Part shown: piece after piece, positions 1-12,509 of the stretch
How the letters are laid out: every line of letters starts with the position of its first letter
How positions within the stretch are numbered: the stretch's first letter is position 1
NCBI GenBank assembly: GCA_036936605.1
Contig: JAUPFV010000005.1
Span: 74,536,885 to 74,600,884 of the forward strand
Origin: Limnanthes douglasii subsp. nivea
Taxonomy: Eukaryota > Streptophyta > Magnoliopsida > Brassicales > Limnanthaceae
Reading direction: 5' to 3'
DNA length: 64,000 nucleotides
Position numbers and translations under genes: made by a program
The notes under the pieces: generated by a model
What the model was told of the DNA's origin: nothing
Seen by the model: only the letters and a program-made list of their open reading frames with translations
The model's database searches: none

Positions 1-1002
1 TTCATAACATAATCTATAGCCTTAGGGAAAGAAATAAACACTTAGTTCAGTGTTTCCAAATTTGTTTTATAATCTTCCTATGTGTCTGATCGAGCAACAA
101 CTTCATAAAATTTCATAAACTTCTCTGCATCGTCTTATTTATCCATCACATTTTTAGTGTTTGCTATAATATTTTTCTTTATAGCATCCAAAATACATTT
201 TCAATAGCTCGCCTCAATGCTAACTCCATTCAGTGATAATAATATTCAGAAATGCACAAAATTATCCACCATCACAGTCCTTGAATACTCAAAGCTCACG
301 TGTAGTTCACTTGTTTCTCCAATCTCATAAAGACACAAGTAATACAAAATGTTTGGTTGGTTGATATTACACCAATAATTTTGAGCAATGACATTTTGTG
401 CATCGTCTTGTAAGTATTGTACATGATAAGAACTTGTGGGATTGTGCACAACAACTTGATACTTGTAAGATGTACAAAAACAATTTTATGATCTCATTCA
501 TTACTTTGTTTGATTGATGTCATCCATATTAACTATGTTTCTTCATTTTACCCAACAAGAATTGCATTTGGGTTTCCCTGCTTTTTTTTACTAAACGGTG
601 ATTTTGACGAATTTTGTAGATGGTGCGTATGTTACATATATTTGCAGGATTGTGATTATTCAAAACAACGTATATCTTTATAGGAAGAGAACCTATTAAC
701 GTTAATCGACAAATTAAGTCATCTTTGTTCGTTTTTAGTCTACCGGTTTAAGAATGATCATTCAAGTCTAAAAGCGGTTTATGATTGTATAATCCGTTTA
801 ATACACACAATTGCCAATAAAAAAAGGTTTCCTTCAACTAGACTTATGCTTACCAAGAAGAGGTAATATCATCTTTTGGATGTACATTGTCTTTTTTTCT
901 TTTGACAATATTCAATTTGGACTTTGGTTTATAAGCGGCGTACTTCTCGCATCTACAACATATCATAGGATTCCTCGCTACCTCATTAGTCGGAGTTGTA
1001 AA
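1..1002 (-). pseudogene. FAR1/MuDR-type MULE transposase pseudogene (part 1)
   Basis: Reading the minus strand across stops and frameshifts gives segments in the order expected for a plant MULE transposase. Around 880-1000 lies a FAR1-like DNA-binding stretch containing RNPMICCRCEKYAAYKPKSK. Around 700-840 there is a segment with the W-x-L-x-V-x-N-G-x-x-N-H pattern (WQLCVLNGLYNHKPL), and around 560-640 the 'TIYKIRQNHR' region. At 246-449 an open stretch has the pattern of the catalytic domain ('LCLYEIGETSELHVSF', then 'DNFVHF'). At 1-170 there is a C-terminal piece with 'FPKAIDYV'. Such enzymes cut and paste MULE DNA in the nucleus. Many stops show that this copy is dead. It continues past the left window edge. 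Family assignment is by remembered pattern, not a search. Confidence 0.62.
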
Positions 1003-1240
1003 TGTTAGGGTAGCGACCAAAGTTCCACATCCCACATCGGTAAAACATGGGAAGGATCAATGGTATATAAGTGAGAACATATCTCAACTAGTTTGAGGCC
1101 TTTTGGTAATGGACCAAATGCAAAGCCGTGAGGGCCTTCGGGTGCCAAAGCGGACAATATCATACTAGTGTTGAGATCGGTTGTGTTCTTACTTATATAC
1201 GGAGGCGGAATATGCGGACTGGACCCCCATATTCCCAACA
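1003..1240 (+). repeat. TRIM-1 5' LTR
   Basis: A 238-bp LTR with TG...CA ends. It is internally palindromic: TATATAAGTGAGAACA near 1066 is mirrored by TGTTCTTACTTATATA near 1182 (one mismatch), and CTCAACTAGT is mirrored by ACTAGTGTTGAG. It therefore has a TATATAAG-like box on each strand. Confidence 0.92.
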
Positions 1241-1242
1241 CG

Positions 1243-1254
1243 TGGTATCAGAGC
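1243..1254 (+). promoter_or_regulatory. TRIM-1 primer binding site
   Basis: TGGTATCAGAGC matches the site complementary to the 3' end of plant initiator Met tRNA, where minus-strand DNA synthesis starts. It lies 2 nt past the LTR. Confidence 0.9.
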
Positions 1255-1610
1255 GTCAGGCCCAGACGGAACGCGATGGTGGTAATATTCTCGGAGGTCG
1301 AACATGATGAATTAGTAGCCATGCTCAAGATCCTTGTTTGGAGTGCCCGTGGCTCATCAAGCATTGTGGCTTGATTGGAGAGATCCTCGTTTGGAGTGTC
1401 CGTTGCTAATCAAGAAGTGTGGCTTGATTGGAGTGTATCAAGACGGTGGTACTTGTTTGGAGTGGCGCTAAGGAACAAGGCAGGATGGTCGAGATCAGAT
1501 AGATCCGCTGTAAAGGCTCTAGAGATCAGGCAGCCCCAACCTGATTAGAGTGAGCGGATGGATGTCAATTGAGAGGAGGCTAAAGTGGTACTTTGTTCGA
1601 GAGGAGGATT

Positions 1611-1847
1611 TGTTAGGGTAACGACCAAAGTTCCACATCATACATCGGTAAAACATGGGAAGGATCAATGGTATATAAGTGAGAACATATCTCAACTAGT
1701 TTGAGGCCTTTTGGTAGTGGACCAAATGCAAAGCCGTGAGGGCCTTCGGGTGCCAAAGCGGACAATATCATACTAGTGTTGAGATCGGATGTGTTCTTAC
1801 TTATATACGGAGGAGGAATATGCGGACCGGACCCCATATTCCCAACA
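1611..1847 (+). repeat. TRIM-1 3' LTR
   Basis: A 237-bp copy of the first repeat with only a few differences (for example GGTAATGG versus GGTAGTGG, GGAGGCGG versus GGAGGAGG). It is followed directly by the second GTAAA target copy (1848-1852). Confidence 0.92.
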
Positions 1848-1930
1848 GTAAATAATGAAAATGCTGATGAATGCTACATTTTTCCTTTGGATATAATCCA
1901 TGCGTCGGGTTAGTGTAATACTTGTGTGTG
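1848..1930 (-). pseudogene. MULE transposase pseudogene (part 2, beyond TRIM-1)
   Basis: When the TRIM and one GTAAA copy are removed, this stretch becomes contiguous with the FAR1-like frame at 880-1002, so it is the interrupted upstream part of the same decayed gene. A stop lies about 30 nt upstream of the junction and nothing further upstream can be recognised. Contiguity follows from the target duplication; the coding claim for this short piece is inference. Confidence 0.4.
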
Positions 1931-3290
1931 GTGAAAATATATGTGTCATCGATCATCATACATGTTGGCTACTTCGATTCCTACTACATATATAAAGATA
2001 TCAAACCAAAGTATATAGCATATACAAGACATGGAATTTTGCACTAGATATATGATAATATGGCTATATGTTGAACTAGAATTTTGAAATTGCTATGTGT
2101 ATATTCAAGAAATTGCGTAAAATTATGCAAAATGTCACAAGAACATGCTCAAATCTTGGCCAAATATTGCATACGTTGTGCAAAAATTTAACTTCAATAT
2201 CGCACGTTGCATACAAAAATATGTTATTTATTTCCAAAAAATGATATGTTTTCTTAAAAATCATGCGGAAAATAAAAATTACAACACTTTAAAACGAAAT
2301 ATACATACATAGCTTCATCATGAATCTTCGTTGGCGGTTTTTATCCTAAAAAAAAATCACTAGAATCACAACTAAAATAAATATTTTATTCATTTAATCC
2401 ATGTTTTGAAAATAATCTGGATCTAATTTTATTTAAAGATTTTGATTTAAATGTTTTAAATTAAGGTTTAATCAGATTTTATGTTTTTAATTATTTTTTG
2501 GGTGAATGGTATAAATATAATTAAATATGTTGAAAACATTATTTTAGATAATTTAATTTTCCAAAATAATAAAACTTTGAATCATAAAATCCACCTAAAT
2601 AATATTTAATTTACCCATAACTATGAGCAGAGCATCTTCAATTTCGGTATTATTTACATATGTAACATACCAAACATCGTTTTTCTTTTCGGTTTGTATA
2701 GTTTGTATAGTGTCAGGTTAAATCTCATATACGTTATATGTTATTAGTGATAAAATTAAATATTTTGATAATTTGAAAGAAATATATAGCACATTGGTAT
2801 AACTCTTATAATAAAACCGTTTGATGACTTTGATGCTACTTCCGAAGTTTCCGAAATTGAAATAGAGATTTTGTGTGATTTGATTTAGCATTTTAATTTC
2901 ATTTCTGGTGTCTCTGTGTAACATTAGTACTTTGAACTAGCCTACCCTCTTTCTCATTTCATTTGCTTAAAAGAAGTTCCTTTTTTATTATTTCTTTTTT
3001 AAAAAAATTCTTTTGTTTAAAATTTTACTATTTTAAAATAAAAATGATAACAATAATAATTTTTATAAAAACAAATACATGATTAAATAAAAAAAATACC
3101 TATATAAAAGCAAAAGCATAACAAAAGTGACTAAAAACATAGAATTTAAGGTGAATAGGTGGTAGTTTGACCATCTTTTATATTATAAATATATAAAAAA
3201 ATTATAATTAAATATTTTTTAAATTATAATTTAAAAAGATATATGAGAATATTATTTTTATTTTTTAAGATGAATAAAATTTGATTAATT
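1931..3290. other. AT-rich stretch without recognised gene
   Basis: Very AT-rich DNA with short frames on the minus strand (2076-2264, 2718-2924). They lack any family pattern and look accidental. I see no element ends, primer site or RNA gene here. Confidence 0.5.
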
Positions 3291-3296
3291 AATTTT

Positions 3297-3880
3297 ATGA
3301 TATGTTTTATATTTTTTATTTTTTGTCGGACCAAGTTACGAAGTGTTAAAATATTTACGGAACGTGTCTCAATTCATAATTTAGTTTTCATTTTTATTTC
3401 GTATTTCGAAAAAAAACCGCATTTCATCTTTATTTTGTTTATTTTTATTTCACATTTCAAATCATTTTTTTTTTCGTATTTAACTCCTATGTTGCATTTC
3501 GTGATTCAGTTAATCAGTATTTAATATTTAACATTTAACATTTCACATTTCACATTTCACATTTCACATTTCACATTTCACCCTCATTTTGAATTTAACT
3601 TTTATTCCCCATTTCACAATTTATTTAACTGTTAGTCATTTCACATTGATTTTGTATTTTATATTTTTTTTATTTAATTCTTATTTGATATTTTGCGATT
3701 CATTTAATTATTATTATGCATTTCGTATTTTAGATTTTTTTTTTGCATTTAGCCATTATTTCGCATTTTGGAAATCATTTAACCCAAATTTCACATTTCA
3801 TATTATTATGCACTTCGCAACTCATTTTTCTCATGTTTCACGGTTATTTAATCTTATTTCGCAGTTTTGTGTTTAAATAT
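3297..3880 (+). repeat. ATTTCAC heptamer array with degenerate flanks
   Basis: At 3536-3583 the 7-mer ATTTCAC (as CATTTCA) is repeated about seven times in a row. Degenerate forms (catttcgtatt, catttcgcatt, atttcacattt) extend from about 3360 to 3860. The Phe/Ser/Ile-rich frames at 3297-3524 and 3589-3876 are products of this low-complexity sequence, not genes. Confidence 0.75.
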
Positions 3881-3889
3881 TGAAATTTA

Positions 3890-4348
3890 ACAACCAAAAC
3901 TTTGTAATTCATCAAATATAACTACACTCAATCCAAATTTCACAATATTAAATCAAAGTCTATAGCAAAACATAACGGACATGAATGGTAGAGTAGAGAG
4001 ACAAATTGTATAGTAGGCTATTATTTTACTCAATTTACCTTCCATTATAAAATTTACACTTATACGTATAAAGTATACAGAGAGAGAACGCAGAAGATAA
4101 AAATTTAAAAAGAGAAATATAGAAGAAATATAAGGAGTAAAAACTCCATTGTAGTGTTTAATACACGAGTAAATTTTTTGGTTGAGGGTGAACAGATTCA
4201 GCCTTGTAGAGAAATCTATAGCGATCTGATTAAAAGAGATGATGTTTCATGAGTTTATAGCGAACATATTTTTTTTATTTTGTAGTAGATACAATTTTTT
4301 AGCAAGAAAAAATATAAAGACAAAAAGTTGAGAAATAGGAAAATACAA
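3890..4348. other. AT-rich spacer, nothing recognised
   Basis: No coding pattern, repeat end or RNA gene seen. It separates the heptamer array from the first MITE copy. Confidence 0.45.
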
Positions 4349-4785
4349 GCTAAAAATCACTATTAGTCCTTCATGTATCGCATAGCTATCAAACTAGTGT
4401 TCTATTTTCATTTTTGTTTCTTATTGGTCCCTTGTGTTTTAGAAATTTACATTATTAGACCCCCGCACATGTGGCAACCAAACATCAATATTTTGTCTAA
4501 CTATTGGTCCCTTCAAAATTTGTAACCATAATTCGAGAAACACATAGTCTTCCTAATAAATCCATAATTCCAGAATCACAATCTTCAAATTTTTGGAGGA
4601 CCAATAGGAGATAAAATATTGATTTTTGGGCTGACACATATAAGCTTCTCAATACTCACATCTGTGGGGGGACTAATAATGAAAAAAATATAAAATGTAG
4701 GGTATCACACTAGGAGACAAAAATGAACATATGGGATTAATTTGATTCAAAGGAAAAATATGGGGGACTAATGGTGATTTTTAGC
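4349..4785. mobile_element. Palindromic MITE family A, copy 1
   Basis: A 437-bp element whose left end (GCTAAAAATCACTATTAGTC) is mirrored by its right end (GACTAATGGTGATTTTTAGC), giving inverted ends of about 20 bp. The interior carries family-specific blocks such as 'CACATGTGGCAACC' and 'TTTTGTCTAACTATTGGTCC'. There is no coding capacity. Three more copies lie at 4814, 51764 and about 59810. The interrupted copy has approximate 11-bp flanking repeats, closest to MULE-type MITEs. Confidence 0.72.
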
Positions 4786-4813
4786 CAAAAAAATATCATT
4801 TGGGAAAAAATCA

Positions 4814-5276
4814 GCTAAAATTCACCTTTAGTCTCATATATTTCACGTTTGTATCAAACTAGTCCTCTATATTTACTTTTGTCTCTCACTACTCCAATTT
4901 GTTTTAGAAATTTACTTTATTACCTCCCTCCTCCCGCGCACATGTGAATACTGAGAATCATGCATGTGGCAGTCCAAACATCAAAATTTTGTCTAACTAT
5001 TGATCCCTTAAAAATCTAAAACCTTAATTCGAGAAACATATAATCTTCTTCCTAAATCTATAATTTCTGAAACACATTCTTTAGATCATTTGAGAATTAA
5101 TAGTGAGAGAAAGTATTAATGTTTGGGCTGCCACATGCCAGCTTCTCAATACTCATGCACGAGGGACTAATAATGCAAATTTATAAAACATAGGAGATAA
5201 GGAGGAGATAAAAACGAACGTAAGAGACTAGTTTGATACAAACACGAAACATTAGGGACTAATGGTGATTTTTAGC
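4814..5276. mobile_element. Palindromic MITE family A, copy 2
   Basis: This starts 29 bp after copy 1, in the same orientation. It has the same inverted ends (GCTAAAATTCACCTTTAGTC ... GACTAATGGTGATTTTTAGC, the latter slightly varied) and the same internal blocks. Both copies are followed by CAAAAAA(A)TAT, so the pair may have arisen by tandem duplication rather than two insertions. Confidence 0.7.
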
Positions 5277-8150
5277 CAAAAAATATAATCTTATATAGTC
5301 AATAAGGATATTTAGGATAAAAAAGGGTATTAAGTGGTAATTGGTAACTCGATTTGGATATATGTGATAATATATGGATAGTTATCTTTTTTTTAACACA
5401 AAAATTATATATTTATATGTTTAGAGAGAAAAATAAATATTAAAGTGTAAATTCACTATTACGTATTTGTTACCAACATTAAAGTTTGAGATGAATATTA
5501 ACATTGAGATGTAAAAAAATAAGTTTTTGAACGATTTTGATCGTAACATTCAATATTTTTGTTGGATACATGATATTTTAGTATGATTCGTAAATTGTTA
5601 GAATCGCCACTTTAGAAAATACCAATAAACTCTTGAGTAGAAAAATAGATATATAGTGTATTGGTTAAAACTGTCACCATTTTTCCTTTTCAAATATTTT
5701 AAAACCCGAAAACTTATCTAAGGTAACATTTCCGCGAGTCAATCTCCTTACATTGAAATATACTTGATAAGTATAAACACCTAATCCAGAGAAGCACATA
5801 AACCTTTTGATCATAGTTTACAACTAAAAAACAAGAAAGGATAATCAATTGCTCAATTAGAATACACTAATAATATATAAAGTGATGTATGTAGTTATAT
5901 AGAATGGTATGGAAGGGTTCTTGGGTATTTGAAGACGATAAAAATATGTGTGTTCGATATTCTATATTTTCCAAAATCCTTGAGGGGTGCACAAATTTAC
6001 TGCGACGTGAGTGCGTACATTTACATGATGTGTTGCTACATGGGGATATAAACATCCACGTGTATAACATTACAATTTTGAGTGTGAATTCATAACGTTG
6101 GTCGCAACGGACAATGAAGTTATTATACTCTTCAAATGAAAACATATCAATCAAATAAATCGTGATAGTCAAATAACTCTTGATAGATCCCATAATGCAA
6201 CTACAATGGAGTCTAGATATATAATTCTATACCTAAAGTAAATTTTACATTGGTTTATAGTTGAAGCATATCGGTCTCATATGTGCATTATAGTGACAAA
6301 TTATCAGATTGTTTACCAAACCATTGACTCAATAATTAATAAACTCGACATTTACGAGGATGAGATTAAAAAATTTAAGATGATATTTTATAAATAATGT
6401 CAACCCCTTTGACTATATAGAACCTAGACATCAAATTGAAATTGATAATAACAAGTTATTTTGTAAAAGAATTCATCATACAAAATTGGGTTTCATATGT
6501 GATGTGTAATATATGTTGGTTGTTATCGTGGATTTATAAGTTCAAATAACGTTTAATATAATTTGGCCTACATGTGATATGTGTTTATAATGATAATACA
6601 AACATTATAAGAAATGTATTTAAAAAAAATCTAATGTGGTGTTGCCTGTGAGAATCAATTGCTCTCAAGTTACCTTTTTTGAAACATATAAACAACCCGG
6701 TCAAACTAATACTAAGGGAAATTGTGGACAAACATACTGGTAAACCAATTACATGTGTGAGCTCACTGGTTAGGTCATATCCGATATTTATTCATACTTA
6801 CGACCACTAATTCTTTTTGCTCGTCTTTTTCCATAGATGGTCTTAATAAACAAATAAAATATGTTACTTAATCGAACAAGAATTGTTATTATTGGTTAAA
6901 TATAATGATCACAATCGATCCAGAAATGAGTTTGAATTATGAGGACGAATACGATCAAATTAATTAACCAAACAATCAAAATATTTTTTTCAAAACAAAA
7001 AGACCAACGAAAAATCAGATCGTCGTGAAAAAGAGCAATACTCGTCGCGACAATCTAAATATAACCCACATGGTCGTTGAATGAGATTGCTTGTCGTGGC
7101 TACGTCTAATTTTTAGATCACCAATGCATGTATATAACTGTCGCTGCAAATATAGGGTTATTTCCGCGATCCATATTAACCTTATAAACAATACACTGAC
7201 AAATTATTATTTTTTAAATATATTTTTTGAATCAAATATATAATTTAGTGAAATTTTGTTAACTCAAATAAATAATTTAAATTACATAATAAAAATGCAC
7301 AATTTAATCCGTTTTTATACATTTTCAAAATATTTTTTTCATTTATCAAAGTTTTCTAAATTCATATTTTTACATATTGATGGTTTGTATTAAAAATTTA
7401 CAAACTTATCCCAAACTCGGTGTTTTCTTAAGATTTTTTTGTGCTTTGCTAGAGAAATCTTAACCACGTAACTGTAAGTTTTGTTTATGCGGTATTAAAT
7501 TGATAACATTTGATTCAAATTCGCCTTTAATAATTTACCTATTTTATAAAAATAATGAGAAACTGTTTACACTTTTATATATATGGTGACAAAATAACGA
7601 CTTTCAGACTAGATTCAGCTACACCAAAGGTTACAACAAGTCTAAGAACATTGACGATAGCTTATATAAGCCAAAAATATATATGTGAAAACAAAATTAT
7701 ACAATTTGATAGATTTAGCAGAAGTGGAAAACATAGAAGTGAACAATATTGAGCTTCGAACAATCTCACTGTCAAAAGGTATATTATTATTTATTTCTCT
7801 TGTTTCTAATATCTTACTATTTATTTTTTTTAAAAAGGCCACCGGAAAAAAATGTTTTAAGAAAAATGTTACTGCTTTTTACGTACGGCTGGAGTTGGTT
7901 TTCTCGGTTTTTATCAATGTTATCATTTTTGTTAGTTTAAAATTAAAATCAGGTTCACCTTAACTATCCAACTATCCAAAATTAATTATTTAATACAAAA
8001 TCATGTATTTTTGTTTTGTTTTTTTATAATAAAAAGGTTTGTATTTTTAACCCGTAATACATAAAAAAATACTATTGATTTTATTTTTTAAGACAAATCA
8101 AAGTAGATCTATAAATGATATTTAAAAAAAAAATTGAAATTAGTTTTCCA
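5277..8150. other. AT-rich stretch without recognised gene
   Basis: The longest frame is 108 codons on the minus strand (5867-6193). Its protein shows no family pattern and is partly mirrored by a plus-strand frame, so I do not call it a gene. Small overlapping plus-strand frames at 7555-7963 have hydrophobic low-complexity ends. A slightly GC-richer patch at 7010-7170 contains GTCGTGAAAAAGAGCA-like and GTCGCGAC motifs of unknown meaning. No element ends were found. Confidence 0.45.
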
Positions 8151-8164
8151 CGATTTTAATTAAC

Positions 8165-9232
8165 TTTGGTCTCACATCTAGCATCTACTATCTAGGTTTC
8201 GCATCTAATATTTTCATTTACAGTAATCTCTCATCTAGTATCTAACATCTACCATTTAGGTCTCGCATCCAACATCTAATGTCTAGGTCTCGCATGATCT
8301 CGCATTTAGCATCTAGGCCTCCCATCTCCCTGTCCCACATCTAACATCTAGATCTCGCATATATCATTTTTATTTTACCATTATTTTGTATCTAGCAAGA
8401 TATGAGATGTGAGGCACATGACACAATACACATTCTTCATCTTCCTCACAAAACGCAGTAAAGCTTATCTAAAACACACAACCATTTTAAAATATATATT
8501 TCACTTACATCCCAACTATCATTTATTACTACTTATTATTCACCTAACTTTATTATTTCCAACATATTATTCATTTTAAGGACTAATTACTATTTAAGAC
8601 CTAACCAAATATTCAATTACGTGACCCTACTAAAAAAATACAAATTACTGATAGCTATCTGTGTCATATTTTCTACCAAAAAAATCATCCTATACAAAAA
8701 CATCAAACACTTGTACATTCTAACTTCTTTGTTTTTTTATGATTTAAATTTTAAAAAAATTGTAACTTATAAAGTGTAACCCGAGAAAAAAAAACCCCGA
8801 AAGTATCATTGGTTTTATTTTTTTAAGAGAAAAAAATAAAACCAGAAATAATCTATTTTGATTTATTTTACGAGCCTAGTTAGCCCTAGTCTTGCATCTA
8901 GTATGTAGTATTTTCATTTTATCTTGGTCTCACATCTAGCATCTATCATTTAGCATCTTCATTTTATATTTGTCTATCATCTCGCATCTAGCATCTACGT
9001 CTAGCATTTTAATGTTATTTTGGTCTCACATCTAGCATGTTTACTTTAACCTAACATCACATCTAGCTTCTAAAATCTAACATTTTTATTTTACATTGAT
9101 ATCTCATCTAGCATTTTAATTTTACAAATAGTTACCCATCTAGCATCCAACATCTAGCATCTAACATCTAGCATCTAATTTTTTATTTTCCTCTACTCTT
9201 GCATCTAACATCTAACATCTAGCATCTACCAT
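8165..9232 (+). repeat. CATCTAG/CATCTAA heptamer array, left part
   Basis: Dense blocks of a 7-base unit alternating CATCTAG and CATCTAA (e.g. 9130-9175, 9200-9232) are embedded in longer degenerate units such as 'GGTCTCGCATCTAGCATCTA' and 'TTTTCATTTTA'. A non-array gap of about 450 bp lies at 8400-8880. The same array resumes at 13805 after the copia element, which therefore seems to lie inside it. Confidence 0.8.
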
Positions 9233-9239
9233 CAGTTCC

Positions 9240-12200
9240 AATATGCATGGCGTTTTTGTTATCACAATGTAGGAAGTGGGTTCAGTAACATTAACCCCCA
9301 TATCTGTAAGAAGCCACCGTAACCAAACAATCTCACATGTAGTGACGGTCATAGCATGATACTCAGCTTCAGTAGACAATCTAGAGACAACATCTTGTTT
9401 CTTGCTTTTCCATGATATTAATGAATCTCCAAGGAAAATACAGAAACTAGTAGTAGATTTTCAGTCACGAGGATCACTATCCCAATCAGCATCGATATAG
9501 GCATGCAGTTCAAGTAAAGAGGTCGAGGGAAATAAAATGCTCTGGAACTGAGTGCCACGAAGATATCTGGATATTCGAATAACAGCTCCCCAATGGACGG
9601 ATGTAGGAGCAGTAACAAGCTAACTAACCACATAAACATCATAAGCTATATGGGGCCAAGTAACTGTAAGATAGACCAATCTCCCTACAAGAGTTCGATA
9701 TAGAGTTGGGTTTGAAAAATGAACACCATCAATAAGAGAATATCGAGGATTGGTTTCAAGAGGGATATCTACCTTCCTGTTATCAAAAAGTCGTGCTCGC
9801 TCTAATAAATCAGATATATACTTTTTCTAAGAGATAATATAACCTTTTGGAGAGTGAGCCACCTCAATACCTAAAAAATAATGTAAAAGTCTCAAATCTT
9901 TCATCACAAAACGATGAGCCAAATCACGTTTTAGTACCTCAATGCCATCAATCATCACTTGTAATGATCATATCATCTACATATAGGGATAAAATAATTT
10001 GTCATGCACTCGTACATCTCATAAACAAGGCCAAATCATGATTACTAGCAAGGAAACCAAGTGAAGTAATGGCTATAAATAAATTTTCAAACCAAGCACG
10101 AAGAGCTTGTTTGAGACCATATAAAGCTTTCCTAAGTCGACAAATTTCACCTGGTTGGTGAGAAACACCTGGAGGAGGAGTCATGTAAACCTCATTATGA
10201 AGATCACCACTCAAAAATACATTTTTGACATCTAGTTGTAAGATCTTTTACTGGCGAACGGATGTAACCGCAATAAGAGTACGAATTGTCATCATTTTTT
10301 CCACTAGGGAAAATGTCTGATCATAATTCATACTATACTTCTATAAATACCTTTTTTGCTACAAGACAAGCCTTATATCTTTCAACAGACCCATCAACCT
10401 TTGTTTTAATTTTAACAATCCATCAAAATCTAATTATATGCTTACCGGATAGATTTTTAACTATATCTCATATATGAGTCTTATAAAGAGTGGTAAGCTC
10501 TTCGATTATTGCATTTTGCCAACGAGGATCAAAAACAGCTTTTTTAAACGACAAAGGTTCATACAAATTATGTATGTTTTCTATTAAAGAGGCGAAGGGA
10601 GCTGAGTAATTTGAATACGCAAAATCTGGTTTTGGTAGACTTACTTGTACGAGTAGATCTTCTGAGAGATGGAGTTGGTGGTTCACTAAAAGAAGAAGTT
10701 GACTCAGGCCTTGATAGAGCAAAAGTAGTATCAACTGTATTTTATATCTCATGAGCTAGCACATCAATATCAATGGGTATGTCGATATTATTTTTAAAAG
10801 GATCAATAGTCTGAAATTTGGTACTTATTATATCATGTGATTTCATGGGAATCGAATAAAACATGATATGTTCAAAAAATGTAACATGTTGAGAGACATA
10901 AAGTTTATGACTAGTGGGATCAAAACAACGATAACCTTTATGTCTAACACCATAACCCAAGAAAAACATATTACGGATTTATGCCCCAATTTGTTGCGTT
11001 CTACATGAGGACGAATAGCAAAATATACATCCAAACACTCGTAAGGAAGAATAATCTGGATATTGTCCGTATAACTTCTAAAAGAGAGACATCCCTGTAT
11101 TATGAGCAGTTGGAATTCAATTAATCACATATACAATAGTATGAATTGGTTCTCCCAAAAAATAGTAGGAACCTTAGAAGATAAAAGCAAAGAACGAACA
11201 GTCTCAATAAAGTGATAATATTTTATTTCTGCAACACCATTCTGTTGACGAGTGTAAGTGCAAGAAGACTGATGTATGGTACCATCAGATGCAAGTAACT
11301 GAGTAAAATCATTGGATGCATATTCACCCCATAAGTCACACCTGAAGCATTTTATTACAGTAGAATGTTGAGTCTTGACAAGTGCCCGAAATTCTCTTTA
11401 AATTCCAAGGAAATATGATCTTTGTTTCATAAGGTAAACCCAAGTATATTGAGTATAACCATCGATGAAAGAAACATAGTAGGATGAACCGCCCTTTGTG
11501 GAGACAGAAGATGGACCTTAGACATCAGAATGAATAATATCAAACATAGGAATAGAGGAAGTGACACTTTCATTAAACGGTAACGCTAAGTTTTTTTACA
11601 AGTTTAGAACCACTACAATCCGAGATATTACAAGTGTCTAACTGACCTAAAGCACCTGTAGAGACTAAAAAATTTAAACGCGTTGCAGATACATATCCCA
11701 TACGAGAATGCCAAAGATAAAACTCAAACGATGAATGATTTAAAATAAACGAAGACGAATCAACACTAGAGGGGGGAATATAAGTCAAGTATGTTTTTCC
11801 ACTATCAACATCATATACATCCACATCTGTTACTTTGAGTTTCTCTAAAACATAGAGTTCCCCTATTTTACGACATGTCCCAATCACTCTATAAGTTTTT
11901 TAATTTTATATAGCACAAAAAGAATCAGAAAACATGACACAATAACCAGATTTACACAATTGGCTAACCGAAACAAGATTCAAAATAAGGGTGGGAACGT
12001 AGTAAACATCGGATATCGATATATGAGGGGTACAAATAAAGCCAATACCCTCAACTGATATTGGGTGTAGCACTAGGAGACAAAACAGATATGGGTGAAA
12101 CATGAGAACAAGATAAATTTCGACATGTGAGGTGACATATGATGAGGCGCACCCAAATCCAAAAATCCACAATGATGAATCAATACCTAAAGTGAAAGAT

Positions 12201-12364
12201 GAAGGCAAACCTGAATGGTATGCATATGTAAACATAAAAATGTTCTTATTATTTAGTTTGTTACTAGTAGATTGTAGAAAATCATATTTTTCTATCATAT
12301 TCCCAAGAAGATCCACAATATATAATCGAAAAAAAATCAAACAATCAAGAGATACCAAATCCAA
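9240..12364 (-). pseudogene. Ty1/copia pol pseudogene (PR-IN-RT-RH)
   Basis: Minus-strand pieces follow in copia order. A protease at 12364-12100 has the active-site region degraded (WIFGFGCASSYVTSH; the catalytic Asp is lost). GAG-pre-integrase lies at 11887-11573 (LWHSRMGYVSATRLN). The integrase core near 11530-11400 has HSDV and later YVSFIDGYTQYTWVY, where the second Asp-Asp is D-G. 'VFLGYGVRxKGYRCFDP' lies near 10960. RT at 10752-9960 has KALYGLKQA and a YVDDM active site near 9975. RNase H at 9560-9330 ends with STEAEYHA. Copia proteins cut the polyprotein, reverse transcribe and integrate the element. Several stops and frameshifts and the lost protease Asp mean it is dead. No gag is recognisable upstream. 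Confidence 0.85.
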
Positions 12365-12509
12365 ATCGGAAAATCAAATCAAAATCTTATTTAAACCCCA
12401 AATCAAAAATCAAACCAAGTCCAAATTCAAAATCTTAGTGGTCCAACAAAATCAAATCGAATACTCAATCAAATCTAAATCCAAGTCCAAATACCAAAAC
12501 TAAATCCAA

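Larger units (their letters stand above)
1003..1847 (+). mobile_element. TRIM retrotransposon 1 (complete, non-autonomous)
   Basis: This is an 845-bp terminal-repeat retrotransposon in miniature. Two near-identical direct repeats (1003-1240 and 1611-1847) start TGTTAGGGTA and end CCCAACA. The first is followed after 2 nt by the 12-nt primer site TGGTATCAGAGC, complementary to the initiator Met tRNA 3' end. A purine-rich tract (GAGAGGAGGATT) precedes the second repeat. The 5 bases before and after the element are both GTAAA, a perfect target duplication. The 370-bp interior codes for nothing; it holds repeats of 'GTGGCTTGATTGGAG'. It sits inside the MULE transposase pseudogene and needs enzymes from an autonomous element. 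Confidence 0.93.

Noticed and set aside
1243..1254. TGGTATCAGAGC as part of a tRNA gene
   Set aside because: Only the primer-site complement is present, next to an LTR; no cloverleaf surrounds it. The same holds at 13667, 16300, 21682, 33303 and 56883.
3589..3876. 95-codon plus-strand open frame
   Set aside because: The protein is made of Phe/Ser/His from the ATTTCAC array; a by-product of low complexity.
5867..6193. 108-codon minus-strand open frame
   Set aside because: No family pattern, no neighbours, and a 63-codon frame on the opposite strand overlaps; chance is likely in this window size.
8165..9232. Regular short repeats that might suggest a CRISPR array
   Set aside because: The repeats are 7-mers without unique spacers, and the context is eukaryotic.
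12132..12503. 123-codon plus-strand frame rich in Lys/Ser/Gln/Asn
   Set aside because: It lies opposite the copia protease and runs into CAAATC-type low-complexity sequence.
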